64,000 nt of DNA from Hydrogenoanaerobacterium saccharovorans (lineage in GTDB: Bacteria; Bacillota; Clostridia; Oscillospirales; Ruminococcaceae): contig NZ_RKRD01000004.1 in the NCBI RefSeq assembly GCF_003814745.1, positions 1 through 64,000 of the forward strand, read 5' to 3'. Under the pieces are notes generated by a model, which made no database searches, was not told the DNA's origin, and was given only the letters and a program-made list of their open reading frames with translations. The position numbers and the translations under genes are program-made. Shown here in pieces: positions 51,167 to 59,900 of this stretch; position 1 is the stretch's first letter; each line of letters begins with the position of its first letter.

Positions 51167-51790
51167 TTATAACTCAACAATACGATTACAGGCAGCCGCA
51201 ACTTCTTTATCATGAGTCACAATGATAACTGTTTTACCACTGTCATTCATCTTTTTTAGAAAATCAATGACCAATTTTTTGTTTTTATCATCAAGAGATC
51301 CTGTGGGTTCATCTGCCAGAATAACGTTGGATGGCTTTAAGAACAACCTTGCAATTGCAATTCGCTGCTGCTCACCGCCACTTAAGTTACACACCTTTTC
51401 GCCCAAAATTTTCTCTGGTAACGAAACAGCGCAAATTGCATTTAAAATTAAATCTTTTTTTGCTTTAACCTTGTTATAAGCTAAAGCAATATTTAGGTTT
51501 TGCAGTACTGTTTGATTTTCAATGAGAGCATAATTTTGAAACAGGTATCCAATTGAATAACGACGAAGATTTGTTACAAGCCTTCCTTTTGGATTTATGT
51601 AATTTGAATACTGTACTTCTCCTGAATCAATAGATTCTATTAAACCTATGATATTCAATAAAGTAGTTTTACCTTTGCCGCTTTCTCCTGTTATTGCAAC
51701 CAATTCGCCAGTTTCTATCTTTAAATCAAAATTAGTAAATATTTTTTTTTGCCCAAATGATTTATTAACTTTGTTCAATTGAATAACCAT
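51167..51790 (-). CDS. ABC transporter ATPase of the lactococcin-972-type bacteriocin group
   Basis: A 207-residue ATPase of the LolD/MacB type: Walker A GESGKGKTT near 36, Q-loop YLFQNYALIENQ near 85, signature LSGGEQQRIAIARL near 133, Walker B VILADEPTGSLD near 155 and switch His in VIIVTHDKEV near 190. The ATG overlaps the TAA of the membrane-protein gene by one base (TAATG), so they are coupled. It energises the adjacent FtsX-like membrane protein. Export of, or immunity to, the bacteriocin is the expected role. Confidence 0.88.
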   Translation of the reverse strand: MVIQLNKVNKSFGQKKIFTNFDLKIETGELVAITGESGKGKTTLLNIIGLIESIDSGEVQYSNYINPKGRLVTNLRRYSIGYLFQNYALIENQTVLQNLNIALAYNKVKAKKDLILNAICAVSLPEKILGEKVCNLSGGEQQRIAIARLFLKPSNVILADEPTGSLDDKNKKLVIDFLKKMNDSGKTVIIVTHDKEVAAACNRIVEL

Positions 51791-53973
51791 TAAAATATAT
51801 CACCCCTTTGTAAAACTTTTTTACTTAATTTATGTTTTAAAACCAGTACAATTAATATTTCTACCATAATCAGTAAAAATCCAAATAAGGTAGCAAATAA
51901 TGAAAAATTATGAAACAGTACAAATTGCAAAATAAAAATCGCTAACCATGTTGTTCCCGTGAATGCAATCTGGCCTGTACACCTTCTAAATAAGGAGTAG
52001 CCAAACATGCATTGGACACTCATTTTTTGCCTATACACATATACAATCATTATTGTCGAAAAGATGGAGATTCCAATAATAACGGCTATTATGAGTATCA
52101 ACGAAAATATATCGTTAACTGCCTCCTGCTTAATGATGTATAGTAATTTGTCAACTTCATCATAAGAGTTTTTTACAGAAACTATATTTTTTTCTAATCC
52201 ACATTCTCGAATAGATTCAACAAAATAATCAAATTTTGTTAAGGATGAGGGGAGCTTTACTTTGAATTCGCCTTTTGATATTGCAGAATAATAGGTATCA
52301 CCACCATAATTGACACTGTTCACGACAATTCCAATCGGGTCAACATAGAAGTAGTTTTTATCACCTTCAAATGCAGGATTAAAAGAAAAGTAACTTGAGT
52401 CATTTTGGGTATATATAATTTTCACAGTCTTAGGCTCATGATGCTTAGCAGGAACTCCTATTTCCTTATCATATGCATCTTTATCAATATAAAAAGACCA
52501 AGTATAGGTTTCAATAAAATCTTGTTTTAGTATATCCTCATATTCCTTGTATTTCTCAGGTACAAGTATGAACAAACCATCCTCATATTCAAACTTAGAT
52601 AAATCTATTCGAGTACCATTTTCGCCATAAATTGGATTCAATTTTAAATAGTTGTTATTAATCATTACATTGTTATTTCTCCAAAAATATGGGTTATTCG
52701 GATTAGTTTTTAGATCATAATCATTTGGACTATATAGTTCTCTAGGTAACGAAAGTAAACCATCAGGTCGGATGAGTATTGCTCCTCTTTTACTTTCAAT
52801 CTCATATAGTTTTTTACATTTCACTCCTAACTCATAATCATTTTTAATAGATGGATTAGTATATATTGGAAACTCTCCATAGCTTTGCAAAATGTTCCAA
52901 TTAAAAAAATTTAATTTGATATCCTTATGGCAAGAATCTAAAAATATAAGATGACTTAACAAATATAATAAGGCAACCCCTATTACTATTTTAAATGCCG
53001 TATTTATACCTATTACTATTTTATATGGTTTTTTGCCTTTAATTGCATTTGGAATGCGGACATAAATAGAAATTAAAATAGCTATAATGTACGTAACCAC
53101 AAAAAAAGTAATAGAGAATACTACAATTAAAGCAAGGCATATTGTAATATATTTAAAATACTCTGTAAGATGATTATATGTTGCTATAATAATTAAATTG
53201 AAAATTAATGCCACTGATAAGCTCATTATATAAGAAAACAAAAAATGTTTGTTTAAAATCGAAGCAGCTATTTGTGCAGGACTATATCCACACATTCGAT
53301 AAACTCCAATTGTTTTATACTCATCAACAATTATATATATACCCCAAATGATTATCACACAAAAAATCATAAGTAGTAGTATTATTTTAAAAATCATGTT
53401 CCCAATTAGAACTGTTGTAGTGGTAAATTTAACCGGCTCTGTACATGAAATGCCATTCTGTTTCAAACTTTCTATAAACAGATTAATATCTCTTGAATTA
53501 TTAGCATCAATTTGATAATCTCTGCTTAATAAAAAAGGAAATTGATTATTCAAGTAGAATATATCTATTGAATAATTTTTATTGAAAAATGAAATTAAAC
53601 CTGTTACATTTTTATCATTTAGTTTTGTTGTAGTTATGAATTCATTTGTGCTTACAGGGAGATGCCCGTGAGTAAGCCATTTCTTATACTTAGAAAAATC
53701 AGTAGTGTATTGTACTACTGTAAACAGTTCGTTTGGTTGAACACTACTGCTGTTTGGATAGTAAGAGGTGGTAAGATTTACATTATATTGTGCACATTTT
53801 TTATAAATAAGAGATAGGAAATCATCGTCACTTAGCTCTGCTTTATCTATTGTAATTATTGGATTTTCATTTCCTGCCTTAACAGCAAAATCCATTTGAG
53901 AAAAATAATCAAACACCACATAAGTTGAAAGTGCCCAAAATAGTAAAAGAGCACAGGTAAATGCTCTTTTCAT
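51790..53973 (-). CDS. bacteriocin-associated integral membrane (immunity/export) protein
   Basis: ATG at 53973 behind AGAGGGGG; the frame is open 10 codons further up. A 727-residue protein with an N-terminal TM (about 5-22), an extracellular domain, about five TM helices (around 180-350) with the FtsX-type loop YRMCGYSPAQI, a second large extracellular domain and three TM helices at the C-terminus (around 615-715). This is the layout of the large membrane partner that accompanies lactococcin-972-like bacteriocins (bact_immun_7tm type). Coupled to the ATPase gene. Confidence 0.78.
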   Translation of the reverse strand: MKRAFTCALLLFWALSTYVVFDYFSQMDFAVKAGNENPIITIDKAELSDDDFLSLIYKKCAQYNVNLTTSYYPNSSSVQPNELFTVVQYTTDFSKYKKWLTHGHLPVSTNEFITTTKLNDKNVTGLISFFNKNYSIDIFYLNNQFPFLLSRDYQIDANNSRDINLFIESLKQNGISCTEPVKFTTTTVLIGNMIFKIILLLMIFCVIIIWGIYIIVDEYKTIGVYRMCGYSPAQIAASILNKHFLFSYIMSLSVALIFNLIIIATYNHLTEYFKYITICLALIVVFSITFFVVTYIIAILISIYVRIPNAIKGKKPYKIVIGINTAFKIVIGVALLYLLSHLIFLDSCHKDIKLNFFNWNILQSYGEFPIYTNPSIKNDYELGVKCKKLYEIESKRGAILIRPDGLLSLPRELYSPNDYDLKTNPNNPYFWRNNNVMINNNYLKLNPIYGENGTRIDLSKFEYEDGLFILVPEKYKEYEDILKQDFIETYTWSFYIDKDAYDKEIGVPAKHHEPKTVKIIYTQNDSSYFSFNPAFEGDKNYFYVDPIGIVVNSVNYGGDTYYSAISKGEFKVKLPSSLTKFDYFVESIRECGLEKNIVSVKNSYDEVDKLLYIIKQEAVNDIFSLILIIAVIIGISIFSTIMIVYVYRQKMSVQCMFGYSLFRRCTGQIAFTGTTWLAIFILQFVLFHNFSLFATLFGFLLIMVEILIVLVLKHKLSKKVLQRGDIF

Positions 53974-53992
53974 TATATACCCCCTCTTAAGT

Positions 53993-54023
53993 TTCAGCAC
54001 CATGCTAAATGCATGGTGCTGAA
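53993..54023 (-). promoter_or_regulatory. perfect 13-bp hairpin between bacteriocin and export genes
   Basis: Arms 53993-54005 and 54011-54023 with a 5-nt loop and no T-run, located just upstream of the export gene start. It probably sets the ratio of the structural-gene mRNA to the downstream genes through attenuation or end protection. Confidence 0.6.
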
Positions 54024-54181
54024 TGTTTTAGTTTGTTTAATTTTATGTTTCACTTATAAATTATAGTAGGCACGATTGCCTCCTAACAGTGCCTTGGATT
54101 TTGAGATATTAGCAAGTTTACCAATACCAACAAATCCTGATGTATAAATATACTTTATTTTTTCATTATCATTGTTCTTCT

Positions 54182-54640
54182 CTATAATCTATAATCATAT
54201 GCCGCTTTGTTTCCACCTGTAACATCATCGGCAACATCTGCAACAGAAGCTTGTTCTCCTACAGCTACCCATCCGCTATTTACCCATTTAGAAAATGTCC
54301 CACCTTTTACCAAAGTCTTACTTTCATAGCCGCTACAACACAAATAAGAAAATACTGAATATACAAGTTTAGATTTTTTTATAATTCCCCATTCCCATTC
54401 ACCACCTTTATCTTTATCTCCAACCCATTCTGAGTGCTCACCTACATTGATTCCACGGTTTATACGGGGATTAGTAATTGGTACCTCAACTTCCCCATGT
54501 CCTAAAGAACTTGGGTCTAATTCAAATACTTCATCATTGGGAATATTTTTGTAGGAAGATGCTTCAGCTGCAAAACAAGTTATTCCCATTGTCATCAGCA
54601 TCGCACAGACTAATCCTATCGACAACAATTTTTTTAACAT
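54182..54640 (-). CDS. lactococcin-972-family bacteriocin precursor
   Basis: ATG at 54640 with GGAGG 7 nt upstream (an ATG also at 54643). 152 residues: a Sec signal peptide (MLKKLLSIGLVCAML, cleavage near CFAAEA), a propeptide-like acidic stretch, then GGEWEWGIIKKSKLVYS, GYESKTLVKGG and GNKAAYDY near the C-terminus. This follows the W-G, S-x-V and G-N-K-A pattern I recall for lactococcin 972, which blocks septum formation through lipid II. It is longer than lactococcin 972 and contains a CC pair (YLCCSG). Its own promoter (54718-54746) and the adjacent export/immunity genes complete the locus. Confidence 0.7.
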   Translation of the reverse strand: MLKKLLSIGLVCAMLMTMGITCFAAEASSYKNIPNDEVFELDPSSLGHGEVEVPITNPRINRGINVGEHSEWVGDKDKGGEWEWGIIKKSKLVYSVFSYLCCSGYESKTLVKGGTFSKWVNSGWVAVGEQASVADVADDVTGGNKAAYDYRL

Positions 54641-54717
54641 CATATTTCCTCCAGTCAAATAATTTTTATATTTATTTGTGCACAATAAATAACAAATGTT
54701 AATTGAACTTACTAACA

Positions 54718-54746
54718 AATATAGAACCCAAAGACTTATTTGTCAA
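54718..54746 (-). promoter_or_regulatory. promoter of the bacteriocin operon
   Basis: Minus-strand TTGACA (54741-54746), a 17-nt spacer and TATATT (54718-54723), about 75 nt before the start codon. Confidence 0.75.
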
Positions 54747-55073
54747 ATATTGCTATTTATAGTACAATTTTGTTGTTGCTTTAGTTGCTCCTTATTTGTC
54801 TGCCACTGTATAATTCCAATCTTTAAATTCAAAAAACTAAGGCATCATAAACTTTTATTTAAAAAAGACTTGATACCGTGCAAAAGCTATGCAGTTGTTA
54901 TATGTAATTCTGCAGGCAAATTAAAACAAGTCACGCTGAAAGACAGTAATTTTAATTGTCGAGTTGTGAAATGTTCACAAAAAACAACCCTTTTCAAGCA
55001 TACTCACCTGAAAAGGGTTGTTTTTATTGGGGTAGTCTGTTTTGGTATCTGCTCGGCTTCGCCGTAAGATGCG
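54747..55073. other. intergenic region upstream of the bacteriocin operon
   Basis: Apart from the terminator at 54978-55026 I see nothing supported here. A plus-strand ORF through it has no ribosome site and odd composition. Confidence 0.4.
54978..55026. terminator. terminator downstream of the 55074 gene
   Basis: AAAACAACCCTTTTC-like arms pair across a loop of about 14 nt with GAAAAGGGTTGTTTT; A- and T-runs on both sides allow use on either strand. Confidence 0.8.
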
Positions 55074-56177
55074 TTAAATCTCTAAATCAGCAATGAATTT
55101 CTTTGCATTATCGCCCAGTTTGGTAATCACCTCTTCACGAACTTTTGAATAGATTTTATCGCTGAGTGTTATTTTTTGCGCGCCCCGATAAAATTGGCAG
55201 CCTGCACTTTCAAACTTATGCCATAGAACCCGAACTACTTTTTCTGTTGTGGTGAAGTAGAAAGTACCTAGCTTCATACTGATTAAGTCATTGCTCTGCA
55301 CACAATGTGAAACTTGGAAGTTACCTTGTTCTAAAGAGTGCGACTGGCTTTCAAAAATCTTTACTCTCTTATCATCGTTGGATAAATCATTTAAAGCTTT
55401 TACAGCAGAGGCTACAACCAGCATTTCTTGCCCGGAGCATATAGATGCCAAAATATCCAAAACCACTTTGCTTGTTTCAAACGACGCTGACGAAGAGTTA
55501 TATTTTGTAAATTCAAAACTCTCTACAACCCATCCCACTTTTTCTAACACGGTTTTATAAAAATCGTACCATTCTTTTGTCTGCTTTTCACGGTCAAATT
55601 TTTTATTTGCTGCCAACTGTGCCAGCAGAGTAGAGTTCAGCACATCTTCTTGACCTTGAGTATCCAAATCGGCGGCAAATGAAGTTAAACTCCCGCCATC
55701 AACCGCAGCACTGCCTTGCTCATCACTGCAATCTATGGCTGCAAACCGATTTACGGGACACTCTATGTAGTCATCCAACTCCAAATCTCGAATAAAATTA
55801 ATTCTAGTAATGATATCTTTATAATTTTCGACGATATCATTATTTAGTTCAAGCAGGTCATATCCTCTGTCGGCATGGAAAACAAATGTTTGCTTATGTA
55901 GCCCCTCTTCTTGCAGGTACTCTATGTTAAAGGTTATTTTCATTGGTATTGTTCCATCATGAAAGTCATAAAACATATCGTAGGTTCCATAATCATTGCC
56001 CACTGCATGCTGGTAAAAATCATTGCTCATCAGTGCCGTCATCAGCTCTTGCCTTTCAACATGCCTTAGCGCCGAATCGTTGAGCAATACTTTTAAAGGT
56101 GCGCATGCGGGGCCTACATAAAAAATCTCTACTATCTTTCTTAATCCTTCTCGGGCAGCGTCGTTACAATTTGCCAT
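55074..56177 (-). CDS. uncharacterised 367-residue protein
   Basis: A soluble protein without signal peptide or TM segment, behind AAAAGGAG. Two parts are visible: an N-terminal half ending around residue 150, rich in aromatic and acidic residues (FYQHAVGNDYGTYDMFYDFHDG), and a C-terminal half from about 195 with KEWYDFYKTVLEKVGWVV, a helix pair around 240-270, a beta-rich stretch (FQVSHCVQSNDLISMKLGTFYF) and a helical end (SKVREEVITKLGDNAKKFIADL). I have seen similar C-terminal patterns in unannotated bacterial and fungal proteins but cannot name a function. Monocistronic, between the bacteriocin operon and ncRNA copy 2. Confidence 0.7.
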   Translation of the reverse strand: MANCNDAAREGLRKIVEIFYVGPACAPLKVLLNDSALRHVERQELMTALMSNDFYQHAVGNDYGTYDMFYDFHDGTIPMKITFNIEYLQEEGLHKQTFVFHADRGYDLLELNNDIVENYKDIITRINFIRDLELDDYIECPVNRFAAIDCSDEQGSAAVDGGSLTSFAADLDTQGQEDVLNSTLLAQLAANKKFDREKQTKEWYDFYKTVLEKVGWVVESFEFTKYNSSSASFETSKVVLDILASICSGQEMLVVASAVKALNDLSNDDKRVKIFESQSHSLEQGNFQVSHCVQSNDLISMKLGTFYFTTTEKVVRVLWHKFESAGCQFYRGAQKITLSDKIYSKVREEVITKLGDNAKKFIADLEI

Positions 56178-56361
56178 GCAATATCTCCTTTTACAAAAAT
56201 TATTTAATCTTATTATATAATTTGTGAACGGATTTTATGTTTATTTTGCCGATACTTTCGTATTTATTTTTACTGGACAGGTGAAGCTTAAGATTCAGTA
56301 ATGATAAACGCCTGCTATAGTATGTACGATGATTTACCGTTTCGATGCGTTTTATGATAAA
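56178..56361. other. intergenic region upstream of the 55074 gene
   Basis: Short AT-rich stretch between ncRNA copy 2 and the uncharacterised gene. No consensus promoter is evident, although one for the minus-strand gene must lie here or beyond. Confidence 0.4.
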
Positions 56362-56709
56362 ACAAAAACCCCGCCGTACAACAACGTACAGCGGGGTTTA
56401 ATCGTTCCTCGACGGAGTAAGCAGGATGGAGGGGTGACGGAACTACTTGGAGTGTGGTTTGGTTGGGAGTTGTAGCCCCCCCATCGCTTATCCGCGAGGC
56501 AACAAAAAAGTGCTGTATGGAGTTTACCCATACAACACCAGTAATCAAGTGCAAATTTGCAAATACGCTTTACAAAACGGGTTTGTTCGACGTATAATAG
56601 ATATGCAAACGTGCGGCTTATATGCCGTTGTGTATGGAGGTTACTGCTCCGTATACAGGGTACAGGATGTTCCACCATCCTGTGCCTGCTTTGCACTTAA
56701 TGTGCCTCT
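56362..56709 (-). ncRNA. candidate structured non-coding RNA, copy 2
   Basis: Second copy of the element at 9450-9787, visibly alike over its whole length with scattered substitutions and small indels. On the minus strand it runs from the promoter at 56716-56744 to a GC-rich hairpin (56366-56399) followed by a long T-run. The long-range stem (about 56408-56430 with 56478-56498), the hairpin at 56511-56541 and others are kept. The hairpin at about 56663-56684 shows paired changes relative to copy 1, and the terminator stem has a different but still self-pairing inner part. Function unknown. Confidence 0.58.
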
Positions 56710-56715
56710 AAACCC

Positions 56716-56744
56716 ATTATATGGCGATTATTGTAAAAAAGCAA
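56716..56744 (-). promoter_or_regulatory. promoter of ncRNA copy 2
   Basis: Minus-strand TTGCTT (56739-56744), a 17-nt spacer (56722-56738) and TATAAT (56716-56721), identical in hexamers and spacing to copy 1. Confidence 0.62.
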
Positions 56745-56784
56745 GCCTTATCATGATTTTTGTAGTAAATTTTATAAAATGGAT

Positions 56785-56825
56785 AAAGCAACCGCAATTT
56801 TGAAAGAAAAGCGGTTGCTTTTTTA
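56785..56825 (+). terminator. intrinsic terminator between ncRNA copy 2 and the GH110 gene
   Basis: AAAGCAACCGC (56785-56795) pairs with GCGGTTGCTTT (56811-56821) and is followed by TTT on the plus strand. No plus-strand gene precedes it, so it may insulate the ncRNA unit or end a plus-strand transcript of the element. Confidence 0.6.
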
Positions 56826-56864
56826 TGCACGCTGTACGGTAAAACCATTATTATTTTACAAAGC

Positions 56865-56894
56865 AAACACGCAGTACTTTTGTACTGCGTGTTT
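56865..56894 (-). terminator. terminator of the giant GH110 gene
   Basis: Thirteen-base arms (56865-56877 and 56882-56894) around a 4-nt loop, just after the minus-strand stop at 56916. Confidence 0.8.
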
Positions 56895-56915
56895 TGTGTT
56901 TAGCTAGATACAGAC

Positions 56916-59900
56916 TTATTTATGGATGGATTTACGTTTGATAAGTTGAAATGCTATTGCTATCAAAAGAACACATCCACCAATAACGATGGGGTACGAA
57001 AAATCTTTTTTAACTGCAGGAATACTGCTGTTCATCTCCTCAAGATTATCCGCTTGGGCAATTATTTTTTCAGCTTTCGGTGCTGTTGCTTCCACATTTT
57101 CAGCAACTGCGACCTTGGCTTGTTCGGTTACAGCAGGCTGTTCTGTTTTTTCTGCGGTTTCAACTGCTACTGCTGCTAAGGTGTTATCTTTTCCGCCCGT
57201 TTCGGGGTTTACCGCCGTGGTTTGCTCTTTTTGCGGCTCATCCGCGGGTTCAGCTTTTGGTGCAGGTGCGGGCTTGGTTACCTTTACCGCACCTTTGATT
57301 GCGCTTGCGCTTACCACGTAATCCGAGCAATGGGTAATGCTGAATTCAATCCAACCGTCATTATCTGCTTTTACGTCTGCTTGGATGAGTTCCAATCTGC
57401 CCTTTTCAGGGTTGTGGTAGTAAACATACACGGGTTTGCCTGCGTATTTCTCCAGCTGTACACGAATAACCGTTTCGCCTGGGAGGTTGCCCTCGTAGCT
57501 GAAGTAGAGGTTGGTGGTGTCTGCCTCGCCTGTCAGCTTGGCAATTGCATCTTCATTTGGTGAATCGGTGCTGATTCTGGTATCGAACCAGATAACACCC
57601 GGCATGTTGTTCTCTACGTTCTTGCCGTCAAACGTCCAGCTGTACCAATCGCCGTTGAGGGTGACCGATTTTTCTTTGTTTTTCATCAGCTCATTTAAGA
57701 AACCAGTTGCAACTTTGTAGTCGTTGCGCACGCTGATGTCGGTACCTTTACTCGATGATGCAACCTTATCGGTAAGGTCGGAGGATGATACCATGTTCGG
57801 TTCGACATGCTTTCTGTGCTCAGGTTCTGATGAACCACCGCTCGGCTTGTCGGAACCACCCTGTTTCACCAATGCTTTGACAGCAGCTTGTAGTGCTTTT
57901 TGTGCATCTGCAATTTCTTGTTTGGTTGCGTTTTCATTGTCCGCAACCGCTTGTGCTGTTTCAATGGCTTTGGTTAAAGCGTCTCTGCTCGCCTGAGTGT
58001 ATTTGCTGTCTTTTGCCATTTCTTTTGCAGATGCAATGAGTGCAAGCAACGCCTCTTTGCTTGGTTTTTCAGGTTCTTGTTCTTTCACCAAAGCATCAAT
58101 GGCAGTTTGCAGTGCTTTCTCTGCCTCTGCAATCTGTTGTTCGGTCGCGTTGTCGTTGTCTGCAACTACTTGCGCTGTTTCAATGGCTTTGTTCAAAGTG
58201 TCTCTGCTCGCTTGGGTGTACTTGCTGTCTTCCGCCATTTCTTTTGCGGATGCAATGAGTGCAAGTAACGCCTCTTTGCTTGGTTTTTCAGGCTGAACTT
58301 CTTCCAAAGCATTGATGGCAGTTTGCAGTGCATTCTCTACATCTGCAATCTGTTGTTCGGTTGCTTTGTTGTTGTCTGCAACCGCTTGCGCTGTTTTAAT
58401 GGCTTCAGTCAGAGCATCTCTGCTCTCTTGGGTGTACTTGCTGTCTTTCGCCATTTCTTTTGCAGATGCTATGAGTGCCAGCAAAGCGTCTTTGCTTGGC
58501 TGTTCTGTCTGCTCTTCTACAGTCACCTTGATTTTTGCGGTAATGTTGTCGCTGTTGATGATACCCGCCTGCGGTAGGAGTGTACCTACAAAGGTGTACT
58601 CCCCTGCTTTGCTGCCGTCGTAGCTTTCGGTGTTCCAATCAACGTCTACTTCGGCTGTGGTATCGTTTTCTAATGTAACAATGACGGTATCAGGCAAATT
58701 GAGTTTATCTGCATGGGTACCAAATGTTACTGTAATATCCACCGGATTGGCTACACTTTTAATTTTCTTGACAGATGGATTTACAGTAAGCTCTGCCGCG
58801 TTACTGGTGGCTGTTGTGGGAACCATGCTATCTTTTGTGTTGGTTACAATGCAACGGAACTGCTTGGCGCTGTCCTCCAGCGTTGTTTTAGCTATTTGAT
58901 AGGTCGCATTTGTTGCTCCGCTGATGTCTGCCCAAACTGCATCCTGCTCTTTTGTGAGCATCTGCCACTGATAGGTGAGGGTTCCGTTATCTGCAGCACT
59001 TGCAGTAATACTGAATACGGCAGGATTGCCTTCTGTTACCGTTTGCGCTGTGGGTTGTTTGTCAATGCTTGGGGTTTCAGAAGTTGGCGCCTGCTCCAGT
59101 TCCACTTTTACTTTTACCGCTTCGGCTGGCATTGTAAAGCGGTATCTCCATGTTCCTTCGGGAACATCTTCGGTAACCTGCGTTACGGGTACATCGGTCG
59201 CGGTATCGTCTGCTTCTTTAACACTTATAGAACCAAACAGTTTCAAAATATTAATATCAGATACATTGACTGTAACAATTTCGCCTGGAGCTGCCAATTT
59301 TTTATCTGTTTTTATAATTGCGTCAGGCTGTTCTTCAATAATAACGCCATAACGTTCCGGCGGTTCTACAGAGGTACCAATAAATTTAGCATCTGCCCAG
59401 TTGCCATGGGCACTCCAAATGTTAGGTGATTGAGTTACCTTTAGTGTTACCTTGTTTGCATTTGTAATATCTAAATCTATTGTTTCATACGGCGTGTTAC
59501 CAAGCATAGTTTTGCTAGTATATCTACTAGCATCGTCTACCAATACCTCGAATACGAGATGAGGTTCGCTGCTTGTATTCTTTTTATAGCTTACTCCTAT
59601 ATCAGATCTAAAACGTGTAAAACCTTTACCTGCAACGTTATAGACAATTGTAGAGTTGGCATGGGTTCCGATACCTTTTTGATAAGTAACTTTTTGTCCG
59701 TCGGACCCGGTAAGGCTCATTTCATAACCTTCCCATCCTGTATCCTTTGCAGGATTGCCACTGTTCCAACTGCTGTCTCCCGAATTTGCGCTTTCCCACT
59801 CCATATCAGATAAATACGTGGAACTCTCTGAATTGACAACGATGTTATAGGTTTTGGTTGTTTTGCCATTCGAAGCAGTTACGATGACTTTAATTGTGTT

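Noticed and set aside
54696..55067. 123-residue plus-strand ORF
   Set aside because: It crosses the bacteriocin promoter and a strong terminator, has no ribosome site and odd Cys/Phe-rich composition.
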